Assembly: GCF_023184515.1 (NCBI RefSeq)
Contig: NZ_JAAHBP010000003.1
Span: 868,001 to 932,000, forward strand
Direction of reading: 5' to 3'
Length of the DNA: 64,000 nucleotides
Source: Streptomyces sp. D2-8
Lineage (GTDB): Bacteria > Actinomycetota > Actinomycetes > Streptomycetales > Streptomycetaceae
Shown here: in pieces, positions 51,841 through 60,000 of the stretch
Numbering within the stretch: position 1 is the stretch's first letter
Layout: every line of letters starts with the position of its first letter
Made by a program: the position numbers and the translations under genes
The notes under the pieces: model-generated
Seen by the model: the letters and a program-made list of their open reading frames with translations, nothing else
Told to the model about the DNA's origin: nothing
Databases searched by the model: none

Positions 51841-52701
51841 GTGTCTCTACACCCGCCGGAAGTCCGTCCTCGCGCGACACGCCGCGTCCCGGCGCTGTTG
51901 CGCTCCTGTCACCTGGAACCGGCGCTCGCCGTGACGGTGCTCGCGACCGTGCTGGCCGTCGCGGCCGGACGGGGCGCGGCGGGTTCGGCGGCCGTGGCGG
52001 CTGCGGTGCTGGCGGGCCAGCTCTCGGTGGGCTGGTGCAACGACGCGGCCGACGCCCGGCGCGACACGATCTGCGGGCGTCGGGACAAGCCGGTGGCCAC
52101 CGGCGAACTCCCGCCCCGGGCGGTGGCCGTCGCCGCCGGGGCGGCCCTGGCCCTGTGCGTGCCGCTGTCACTGCTGAGCGGCCTCGCCGCCGGAGCGGCG
52201 CACCTCGGCATGGTGGCCACCGGGTGGAGCTACAACCTGCTGTTCAAGCACACGCTGCTGTCCCCGCTGCCCTACGCCGCCGCCTTCGGCGCGCTGCCGG
52301 CGTTCGTCACCCTCGGCCTGCCGTCGCCGTCCTGGCCGGCCTGGTGGGCGGTGGCGGCCGGAGCCCTGCTGGGGGTGGGGGCGCACCTGGTCAACGTGCT
52401 TCCGGACATCCAGGACGATCTCGCGACCGGCGTGCGCGGACTGCCGCAGCGGCTGGGCCGCGGAGCCTGCCGCCGGCTGGCCCCGTCCCTGATGCTGGCC
52501 GCCGTGTGCGTGCTGGTCACCGGCCCGCCCGGAGGCGTGGGGCGGTCGGGCTGGGCCCTGGCGGGCGCGGCCGCCGCCGTGTCGGTCGCGGGCACGGCCC
52601 TGCCCCGCGATGTCCGCAGCCGGTGGCCGTTCCGGGCGGCTGTCATCGTGGCGGGCATGGCCGTGGCCCAACTCCTCCTGCACGGCTCGGACATGACGTA
52701 A
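51841..52701 (+). CDS. UbiA-family membrane prenyltransferase
   Basis: 286 aa, about eight membrane helices. The two Asp-rich motifs are NDAADARRDTICGRRDKPVA (NDxxDxxxD) and PDIQDDLATGVRG (DxxD). UbiA enzymes attach a prenyl chain to an aromatic ring, using Mg2+. The divergent position beside the type III PKS operon (46 bp between starts) suggests that the aromatic product is prenylated. There is no ribosome binding site; TATCTT at 51829-51834 lies seven bases before GTG 51841, so the transcript is probably leaderless. The choice of start therefore rests on that promoter and on homology. Confidence 0.85.
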   Translation: MSLHPPEVRPRATRRVPALLRSCHLEPALAVTVLATVLAVAAGRGAAGSAAVAAAVLAGQLSVGWCNDAADARRDTICGRRDKPVATGELPPRAVAVAAGAALALCVPLSLLSGLAAGAAHLGMVATGWSYNLLFKHTLLSPLPYAAAFGALPAFVTLGLPSPSWPAWWAVAAGALLGVGAHLVNVLPDIQDDLATGVRGLPQRLGRGACRRLAPSLMLAAVCVLVTGPPGGVGRSGWALAGAAAAVSVAGTALPRDVRSRWPFRAAVIVAGMAVAQLLLHGSDMT

Positions 52702-52904
52702 CGGTCGAACGGCATCCCAGGCGGACTCTCCTGCCGTGCGGGCAGCTCCCGGTTCCGGCGTCTGCTCGCCCTGCGCGTACGTGTCGAGGAACCCCACATC
52801 CGGACCCGCGAGCTGAGCGGTCTCGGTCCCGCCCAGTCCGGGTCGGCGAGATGAAGGCGACACGGCTGGTCACCTGACCGCGCGTCTCCTCCCCGATACG
52901 GCTG

Positions 52905-53156
52905 TCAGGTTCGGGGCCGGCTCCGGATCTGCATGCCGGGGCGGCGGCGGTGAACCGTCACGTACGACAGGCCGTTCTCGCCCGCGGTCACGCTGCGGAC
53001 GCTGCCGTGCGGCAGCCAGACGAGGCTGCCGGACTCCACCGGGCACGGCCCGGCCGCGGAGCCGAGCGTGCCGTCGCCGGCGACGACGAGCAGGAGGACG
53101 TCGAGGTCGGGTTCGGCGTGGGCGTCGACGGACCCCTGGGGCGGGACGCGGATGAG
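52905..53156 (-). pseudogene. C-terminal part of a cupin gene split by an insertion
   Basis: Frame LIRVPPQGSVDAHAEPDLDV, then LLLVVAGDGTLG and SGSLVWLPHGSVRS to VTVHRRRPGMQIRS and a stop at 52905. This is the cupin barrel (motif 1 His/Glu region, motif 2 near the LPHGS turn) of a small cupin. Its N-terminus lies at 55402-55556, on the far side of the IS110 element. Joined at the shared CTCATCCG, the halves give 399 bp, exactly 133 codons. Small cupins may be isomerases or sensors; the original role is unknown. Confidence 0.85.
53149..53156. repeat. 8-bp direct repeat, left flank of insertion
   Basis: CGGATGAG, repeated at 55402-55409. In the restored cupin gene it occurs once. Confidence 0.8.
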
Positions 53157-53226
53157 ACACCTCAGGCATGTAGCGCGTCAAGACGAGCTGGTCGTTGTTC
53201 GATTGCATCTCGCTAACATCGTGCGC

Positions 53227-53685
53227 ATGCCTGATGTGTGGATCGGCTTCAGCCCTGAGGACCGCCGGCGGTACTGGTGGCGGAACGGCATCGTGACGTT
53301 TGCTCTTGCTGGCGTGATGGTGGCGATGAGCCTGAGCGCGCAGGGATCTGTCGGATGGTGGCTGGTCGGGGTCTTCGGGGTCCTCTGGGTGGCTGTGGTC
53401 TTCAGCGCGATCAGCTCCATCTATGGCCGGGTACTCATCACCGCGACGGGGCTGGAGTTCCACACCTTCCTCAGGAAGCGATCCATTCCGTGGAGCGAAG
53501 TCGCCGACATTGAGAGGCGGTCGCGAGTGTTGCGGAGCGGGATCTGGTGGGACCTGCGGGTCGTGAGAGTGAATAGGCGTCCGCTCACAGTTCCGGGGAC
53601 CTTCACCAACCGGGCGTGGGATGCAGAACTGGAGCGGAAGCAGGCAGTCATCCAAGAGCGTTGGTCGCGCGCTATTGGTGGCTGA
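53227..53685 (+). CDS. PH-domain (bPH2-like) membrane protein, passenger in insertion
   Basis: 152 aa. Two membrane helices (IVTFALAGVMVAMSL and VGWWLVGVFGVLWVAVVF) are followed by a bacterial PH-like domain: RVLITATGLEFHTFLRKRSI, PWSEVADIERRSRV and RSGIWWDLRVVRVNRR. Such proteins sit in the cytoplasmic membrane; their ligands are unknown. The codon use is less GC-rich than in its neighbours, which fits transfer. TAACAT at 53214-53219 is a good -10, giving a short leader to ATG 53227. It lies inside the IS110-bearing insertion and its stop is six bases from the transposase stop. Confidence 0.75.
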   Translation: MPDVWIGFSPEDRRRYWWRNGIVTFALAGVMVAMSLSAQGSVGWWLVGVFGVLWVAVVFSAISSIYGRVLITATGLEFHTFLRKRSIPWSEVADIERRSRVLRSGIWWDLRVVRVNRRPLTVPGTFTNRAWDAELERKQAVIQERWSRAIGG

Positions 53686-53691
53686 GAGGTG

Positions 53692-54924
53692 TCACGCGGC
53701 GAGGGCCTCGCTTGGCATAGGGAAGGCGACGGCCTCATCGAAGTGTTGTCCGTGCTGAAGACAGTGGTAGAGCTGGCCGAGCATGCGGTTGAAGAGGTTC
53801 CGTTGAGCGGCTGCGTGCCAGTCTCCGTGGTCGTCGCGGCGACGCCGGTAGTGGGCTTTGGCGCCGGGCGAGGCGGTGATGGAGGCGAAGGCCCAGAGGT
53901 AACCCGCGTGGTTAAGGCGGTCGTTCTTGACCCATCTGCGGGTGATGCTCGACTTCTTGCCGGAGGCTCGGGTGATGGGCGAGGCGCCGGCGTATGCCTT
54001 CAGGCCGCGGGCGTCCGCGAAGCGGGTCTTGTCGTCTCCGATCTCGGCGAGCACCCGGGCGCCGAGTTGGACGCCGAGGCCGGGGAAGCTGAGGATGATT
54101 TCAGCGTCCGGGTGCTGAGGTAGAGCCTCTTCCACCGCCTCGGCGAGACTGTCGGCCGCGGTGCAGGCGGCCTCCAGCTGGACCAGGAGGGCGAGCATTT
54201 GCTGGCCCATGGCGTCCTCGACCAGCGACGGCTGGTGCGCGTAGTCGGCGCGGAAGACGTCGCGGAGCCGCTCGGCCTCGGCAGTGATGCCGCGCTTGCG
54301 GCCGGCCCGCTTGAGCGCGGCCTCCAGCTGTGTGCGGGTCAGCCGCGCGGCCCGAGTCGGCGTAGGGGCAGCCTTGAGAAGCTCCCGTGCCTCCGGGCGA
54401 CATAGGCCGTTGCGCCAGGGCTCGAAGGCCGCGAGGGCAGACGGGTAGTACTCGCGTAGCAGCGACCGGAGTTGGTTGGACAGCTGCTGTCGGTTCCAGA
54501 GTGAGTCTTGCTGAGCGCGGGCGAGGACGGCGATGGCCCGGCCGAGGTCGCTGTCGTTGGGCAGCGGCCGGTGGGCATGCATGTCAGTGCGCAGGATGTT
54601 CGCGAGGACCAGGGCGTCGCCGGGGTCGGACTTCTTGCGGGAGACCGAGTGCCGGTCGCGGTAGCGTGCTGCGGCCATCGGATTGATCGCGAATACTTGC
54701 CGCTTGCCGGTCCGCAACACCGCCACGAGCAGGCCGCGGGAGGTCTCGATCGCGACCGGGATCGGGTCTTCCTCGCTGTCGCCGTACTCGACCAGTAGAT
54801 CCAGAAGGATCTTGTAGCCTGCGGCGTCGTCGGTGATGTGCCGCTTGGCCAGTAACTGGCCGCTGTCGTCGACCAGGGCGACGTCGTGTGTCCGCTCGGC
54901 CCAGTCGATGCCGCAGTAGATCAA
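53692..54924 (-). CDS. IS110 family transposase
   Basis: 410 aa. The N-terminal DEDD RuvC-like domain has GIDWAERTHDVALVD (first Asp), PVAIETSRGL (Glu) and RKKSDPGDALVLANIL (last Asp pair). The C-terminal Transposase_20 domain has LSFPGLGVQLGARVLAEIG and AYAGASPITRASGKK, with the reactive Ser. The order is that of IS110 rather than IS1111. The start is TTG 54922-54924, with a GGGGAGAGAAG ribosome binding site. The gene is full-length with all catalytic residues, so it may still be active. Confidence 0.93.
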   Translation of the reverse strand: MIYCGIDWAERTHDVALVDDSGQLLAKRHITDDAAGYKILLDLLVEYGDSEEDPIPVAIETSRGLLVAVLRTGKRQVFAINPMAAARYRDRHSVSRKKSDPGDALVLANILRTDMHAHRPLPNDSDLGRAIAVLARAQQDSLWNRQQLSNQLRSLLREYYPSALAAFEPWRNGLCRPEARELLKAAPTPTRAARLTRTQLEAALKRAGRKRGITAEAERLRDVFRADYAHQPSLVEDAMGQQMLALLVQLEAACTAADSLAEAVEEALPQHPDAEIILSFPGLGVQLGARVLAEIGDDKTRFADARGLKAYAGASPITRASGKKSSITRRWVKNDRLNHAGYLWAFASITASPGAKAHYRRRRDDHGDWHAAAQRNLFNRMLGQLYHCLQHGQHFDEAVAFPMPSEALAA

Positions 54925-55401
54925 GACTTCTCTCCCCACAGTGCAGTTTGCGCAGGTCACGAGCTCATGCGGAACCACGCGGCGACCTAATCCCAGGACT
55001 CGGCGCAAGGGCCGGTCCGCCACCTCAGTAGCCGTTCGTGGCACCAGCTCACCCCACGGGCCTCGGTCTATCCGGGAGCTCAGAACGCTCGGGCTTCGCA
55101 AGAGGTCACCGTGCAGCGGGCTCGCACCACCAACACCAACGAGTGACCAGCATCGGGGTATTGACGTCCGAGAGCGCCGGGAGCACCCCTGTCTCACCCG
55201 AGACCTCGAAGGCCCAGCTGGCGTTAGGTGTCGCCCGGCGCCCACGGGCACCAACACGTCCGTGGTGCGTGGCGTAGGTGCCGAACAGCGCCGATCTATC
55301 CTTGGGCGTCGTGGCCGGGGAACCAAGAGACGTCTGTCCCGCACCTACGCCGTACTCGAACAGTCCGCGGGCAACTTCGTCCGCCGCACCGTCCTTAACT
55401 A
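54925..55401 (-). ncRNA. Candidate bridge-RNA region at IS110 left end
   Basis: 477 bp of noncoding DNA between the element end and the transposase start. In IS110 elements this segment encodes a structured bridge RNA with target- and donor-binding loops. An 11-bp inverted repeat, GGCGTAGGTGC (55271-55281) and GCACCTACGCC (55341-55351), could form one stem. Exact RNA ends and loops cannot be set by eye. Open frames here are not protein-like. Confidence 0.5.
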
Positions 55402-55409
55402 CGGATGAG
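55402..55409. repeat. 8-bp direct repeat, right flank of insertion
   Basis: CGGATGAG, partner of 53149-53156. Confidence 0.8.
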
Positions 55410-55556
55410 GTTGGCGTCCAGTTGCCGGCCGGGCTCGGTCAGTCGCCACAGGGCGCCGGTCGACGCCGGGCCGGCCGCGATGATCGACTCGGTGTTGCCC
55501 AGGACCCGGGGAACGGGGGCGTCGGCCGCGCCGGGGATCTCCTCCGGGTCAGTCAT
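55402..55556 (-). pseudogene. N-terminal part of the split cupin gene
   Basis: From ATG 55554-55556: MTDPEEIPGAADAPVPR, GNTESIIAAGPASTGALWRL, EPGRQLDANLIR, then inserted DNA gives Ser and a stop. It joins the other half at 53148 without a frame change. A truncated 53-residue peptide could still be made from its own promoter, but it lacks the metal-binding barrel residues. Confidence 0.85.
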
Positions 55557-55649
55557 GGATCGTGCCACCATCCGGTACGGGCCTGCCCTGGGCCGGTTCA
55601 CCTGTTCGGCAGGCGATCCGCACCGCTCCGGGCGGACGCCCGGAGGAAT

Positions 55650-55848
55650 CTAGTGCCGCGGCAGGCGACGTTTGCCCGTCAAGGGGCGGCGTCCGGTGCG
55701 TGCTCTCGGCGTGCCGGCCGGAAGCCCTCGTACTGGATGTACTTGGGCTTTCGGCCGGTGCGGCGAGTGGGGGTCCCCCCTGCTCGAAGAGCTTGGGGGA
55801 GCGTGCCGGGCGTCGCGACGGGGCGAACGTTGCCTGCCGCGGCACTAG
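55650..55848. repeat. MITE-like element with long terminal inverted repeats
   Basis: 199 bp. The left end (55650-55680) starts CTAGTGCCGCGGCAGGC and the right end (55817-55848) is its near-perfect inverted copy, ending GCCTGCCGCGGCACTAG. About 30 bases match with two or three differences. The ends share CTAG, consistent with a TA target. The inside encodes no transposase; it holds a GGGGGTCCCCCC palindrome and AGAGCTTGGGGGA, sequences I associate with Streptomyces intergenic repeats. It is presumably moved by a transposase encoded elsewhere. Confidence 0.75.
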
Positions 55849-55883
55849 CATCGGCCGTCGTCCCGGCCGTGGCTGATACCCGG

Positions 55884-56828
55884 TCACTCCTCGTCGGACG
55901 TGGTGGGGCGCGTCCGCCCGGGCTCCGGCTCCTGGCCCTGGAGCGCACGGGCGTGGAGCACGTCGCCGATGAACAGGTCGTACACCAGTACGCCGATCAC
56001 ACCGCCGACGAGCGGGCCCACGATCGGGATCCACCAGTAGCCGCTGAACGCCCCGGCCAGGCTGCCCGGAAACGCCAGTCCGTCCCATCCCGCCATCCAG
56101 GTGAACAGGCGCGGGCCGAGGTCGCGGGCCGGGTTGATGGCGTAGCCCGCGTTCGCCCCGTAGGACATGCCGATGGCCGCCACGACGAAGCCGATCACCA
56201 GCGGGCCGAGGTTCGCCTTCACGGCCGTGTTGCGCAGGTCGATGATCGCTACCACCAGCATGACCAGGAAGGCGGTGCCGACGATCTGGTCGACCAGTGG
56301 GCCCCAGACGCCGCCGTTGAAGTACGGCGCCGGGAACGTGGCGAAGATCGAGAACGAGGCGAGGGTCTTCCCGTTGGTCTTGGGCCCCTCCATCGCGTCG
56401 TCGAAGGCGTTGATGGCGTCGTGGTACACGGCGTAGACCAGCGCGGCCCCGGCCAGGGCGCCGAGCACCTGCGACACCCAGTAGGGCACGACCTTGACCC
56501 AGGGGAACTTGCGGCGGACGGCGAAGGCCAGGGTCACCGCCGGGTTGATGTGCGCTCCGCTGACGCCACCGGCCACATAGATGGCGAACATGACGGCCAT
56601 GGCCCAGCCCCAGGTGATCAGGAGCCAGTCCCCGGCGCCGAGGAAGAAGACGGTGGGCCCCTCGGTGCGCCCCGAGCCGGGCAGCGCCGCCACCGCCATC
56701 GCCACCACACCGCATCCGAAGGCGATGAGGACGAACGTCCCCAGGAACTCCGCCAGGCACTCTCCCGCCAGACCTGCGCGACGTCTGAGCCTCGAGGGTC
56801 TCACCAGAGGCTTGATCTCCACTGCCAT
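55884..56828 (-). CDS. glpF: MIP family channel, aquaglyceroporin-like
   Basis: 314 aa with six membrane helices and two half-helices bearing the NPA boxes: VSGAHINPAVTLAFAVRR and YAINPARDLGPRLFTW. The Asp after the second box (NPARD) marks glycerol facilitators rather than strict water channels. It passes glycerol or similar polyols across the cytoplasmic membrane. The loop between the halves is longer than usual (DDAMEGPKTNGKTLASFS). AGGGAG precedes ATG 56826-56828. No glycerol kinase or dehydrogenase gene is adjacent, so it is a stand-alone copy. Confidence 0.92.
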   Translation of the reverse strand: MAVEIKPLVRPSRLRRRAGLAGECLAEFLGTFVLIAFGCGVVAMAVAALPGSGRTEGPTVFFLGAGDWLLITWGWAMAVMFAIYVAGGVSGAHINPAVTLAFAVRRKFPWVKVVPYWVSQVLGALAGAALVYAVYHDAINAFDDAMEGPKTNGKTLASFSIFATFPAPYFNGGVWGPLVDQIVGTAFLVMLVVAIIDLRNTAVKANLGPLVIGFVVAAIGMSYGANAGYAINPARDLGPRLFTWMAGWDGLAFPGSLAGAFSGYWWIPIVGPLVGGVIGVLVYDLFIGDVLHARALQGQEPEPGRTRPTTSDEE

Positions 56829-57087
56829 GTGATTTCTCCCTGGGGTCGCTGCGGTCCCGCTCTGACGCGCGGTAATCACGTGGTAACCCGGCGCACGAGG
56901 CGCGGCAACCGCAGGGAGACCCTCTGGCGGCACGAGCGGGCCGAGGCAGCCGGCGCGCGTCGAGCATTGCGCGTGTCGCCCTCAAGCCGAGGAGCGCCTG
57001 GTCGAACAGGTCACGAACCGGCTCCGACGGCGGCGCGGCGCCCGGGCCCGTCGAGAGTGACGGGCCCGGGCGCCGCGCGTCAGCGGT

Positions 57088-60000
57088 TCATCGCACCTCG
57101 CGCGCGTAGGGCGCGACCGTGATCCGGTCGATCAGCGGCGCGTAGCGGGAGCGGAGCAGCACGCCGGGGAAGGTGTCCGAGGCGTACGTGGTGCCGTCGA
57201 AGTTCGGCAGTTCCTCGGAGCGGAAGCCGATCGTGTTCTCCCCCTTCTTCAGCCGAACCGGGACGGTCAGCTCCCAGAAGTTGTTCTGGTGGAAGCTGTG
57301 CGGGAAGCCGACGCGCCGCGCGGTGCCGCCGTTGACGCTGATGTCGGCGTGGCGGGCGAGCGGGTCGGGGTTGTAGTGGGTGGCTTCGGACTGCTCCGGG
57401 TTGGAGTAGCGGACGCGCAGCGCGAACAGGCCGGCCCGGTCGGCCGTGACGGTGAACGTCGCGGTGTTGCCGTTGCCGGGGGCCCCGCCGATGCCCGTGA
57501 TCGCCGTGCCGTCGGTGGCGAGGGAGAGCGGGGCGAGCGCGGCCGAGCCCGCGAGCCGGGCGTCTCCCGCCTCGTACGTGCGCGCCGGCAGCGTGCCCTC
57601 GGTCGGTGCGACCGTGAGGCGGTCGACGAGGGTCGTGGCCGGGCCTCCGGTCACGGTCACCTTGTTGACGCCGCCGGAGAGCGAGACCGCCGCACCGCTG
57701 CGGCCCTTGCCCAGGCGCAGGACGTCGTGGCCGTTGAGGGAGAGCCGGGCGCCGGTTCCGCCGAGGGTGTCGACCGTGAGGGTGGCCTCGCGGTCGGCCG
57801 GCGAGTAGACCCAGAACGTGGCGCTCTGGTCCTTCGCGATGCGGACCGCGCCCGAGCCGGTCGCCGCCGGCTTCGAAAGGTCGTAGACCGGGCGCGCCCC
57901 GCCGGCCTGCCAGGCCAGTTCGCCTTCGTACACCTGCGTGTCCGCCGAGGCGCGGGGGAGGGAGAGCGTGAGGCGGTCGACGATGGCGTCGCCCTTGGTG
58001 ACGCGCTCGCCGTCCGCGCTCTTCGCGGCGAGCGTCAGGGTGTGCTTGCCCTTGGTCAGCTGCACCTTGGTGTCGGTGTGGTCCCAGACGACCCACTTGT
58101 AGCCGAGCGGCAGGTGCAGCTCCTGCTCGCCGGCGGCCTTGCCGTCCACGCGCAGGAAGACGTTGGTGGGGCCCTGCTCCTTGACCTTGTCGAAGGTGTT
58201 GAGGGAGTTGGCGAAGACGCTCAGGTCGTAGGTGCCGTCCTCGGGCACGTCCACGGTGAAGTCGAGCGTGACGTCCGAGCCGGTGCGCAGGCCGCCGACG
58301 TCGTGGCCGCCCGAGGTGTAGAACTTCGACACGTCACGCGGCGAGCCCTCCGGGCCGTTCTTCGACCAGCCGGAGCCGGTGTGCGCGGCGTCCTCCGCCT
58401 CGTACGAGGACTGCCAGCGCACGGGCGGGGCCTGCGTGCCCTTCGCTTCCCCGGCTGGGCTGAGGACGACCTCGTAGGCCGAGGACTCCTTCAGCTTCGG
58501 CAGGGCGCCGTCGCCGAAGTCGAGGGCGACCGTGCCGTCGTCACCGACCTTCAGGTTCGTCTCCGCGAGGAGCTTCGGGCCGGACGAGTCGCCGACCTGC
58601 CCGCTCCACTCGATCTCCCGTACCCAGGCGTGCACGCGCTTGCCGAAGACCTTCTCCGGGACGTCCGCGAAGGTGATGTGGCCCTTGCCGGTGGAGCCGC
58701 CGAAGACCAGCCGGGACTGCTTCTTCTTCTCGTCGAGGGTGGCGACGCCCTGCATGGTGTAGTTCTCGCCGGGGAACGGCGGGGTCACCTTCACCGTGTG
58801 CCCGCTCATCGAGGCGTACGAATTCAGCAGCCACCACTGGCCGTTGCCGCGGCCCGACTGCACCGCCGAGTCGGACAGGTTGCCGTCGATGTTCCAGTAC
58901 GCGATGTCGGCGTCGACCTTGGACTCCTCGATCGCGGACACCCACTGGATCATCTGGCCGGGCACGGAGGTGTGGTAGTTGAAGGCGTACTCGTTGATGT
59001 TGATGGGCAGTTGCGTGCCTTCGCGGTCGGTGCCCTTGAACAGGTCCTTCTCCCAGGCCCGGTACTTGGCGACGCTCTGGCGCACCGCCTCCGGGTGGCT
59101 GAGCTCGTGCCAGGTGACGACGTCCGGGAGAGTGCCGGCGGCCAGGGTGTGGCTGAGGAAGCCCTTCACCTGGTCGTAGAGGACGCTGGTGTTGGGCCCG
59201 GCGATACGGGCGCTCGGCATCCTGCCCTTGATGAGCTTGTACGCGTCGTCCCAGGCGGCGAGGAAGTCGTCGGGGTCGTTGAGCCAGCTGACCTTGTTGT
59301 AGCTCCACTCGCCGGTGCCGAACATGTTGCCCTCGGGCTCGTTGAACGGCACGAAGACGATGTTGTCCTGGTACTGCTTCGGCAACTCGAGGACCTGGTC
59401 GACCTGCTCGGCGATCTTCTCCTTGTAGAGCTTCAGCTTCTCCTCGGGGGTGTCGCCCGGCCACTGGTACGGGAAGCCGCGGTGGATGTCGGTCATGTAG
59501 ATGTACACGTCGCCGTCGGTGGAGTCCGCCAGCGGCTTCACCACCTCCAGGGCGTCGGCACCGGGGTGCTGCGGACCGTCCTGGGCCTTGGTGGAGACCG
59601 TGCGCAGGCCCATGCCCTCCATGAGGTTGTTGGTCGGGACGTCCGGCCCGTACACGCCGTAGAGGGTGCCGGAGGCGCCGCCGTGGAAGGCGCCGGTGTC
59701 CGAGCCGAGGTCGACGGTGAGCTGCCCCTCGCGGACCACGGTGACCGTGGCCTTCACCGCGCGCCCGGCCGCGGTTCCGGCGACGGTGAAGGTGCCCGGC
59801 GCGGCGTACTTCTCGGAGGGGACGTCGTCCCAGGTGACGGGTGTGTCCCGGTCGTAGCCGTCGGAGAAGGAGGCGCGGACGGCGGCGGGCAGGGACGGGG
59901 CGGTCCCGGTGGTGGTACGGACGTCGAAGGACGTCCGTGAGAGTTCCCGGAGGGTCGGCACGGTACCGACCGTACCGGCCACCTGCGCGGGGCTCAGCGC

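Larger units (their letters stand above)
53157..55401. mobile_element. IS110-family element with passenger gene, inserted in cupin gene
   Basis: 2,245 bp between two copies of CGGATGAG (2,253 bp including one copy). It holds the DEDD transposase on the minus strand, 477 bp of noncoding DNA upstream of it, and a PH-domain gene convergent with it. There are no terminal inverted repeats, as is normal for IS110. On the transposase strand both flanks begin with CT, the core dinucleotide known from IS621. The 8-bp repeat is longer than IS110 elements usually leave. The ends are inferred from the split host gene, not from an alignment. Confidence 0.75.

Noticed and set aside
53178..53226. MQSNNDQLVLTRYMPEV as the N-terminus of the cupin protein with a frameshift
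   Set aside because: The true N-terminus is at 55402-55556; joining it at the 8-bp repeat gives a continuous frame, so this sequence belongs to the inserted element.
54941..55408. A 155-codon plus-strand frame in the IS110 left end
   Set aside because: No ribosome binding site, no protein-like composition, and it runs exactly through the noncoding left end and across the insertion junction.
57289..59940. An 883-codon plus-strand open frame opposite the glycosidase gene
   Set aside because: A shadow of the real minus-strand gene; Val/Gly/Arg repeats and no recognisable motif.
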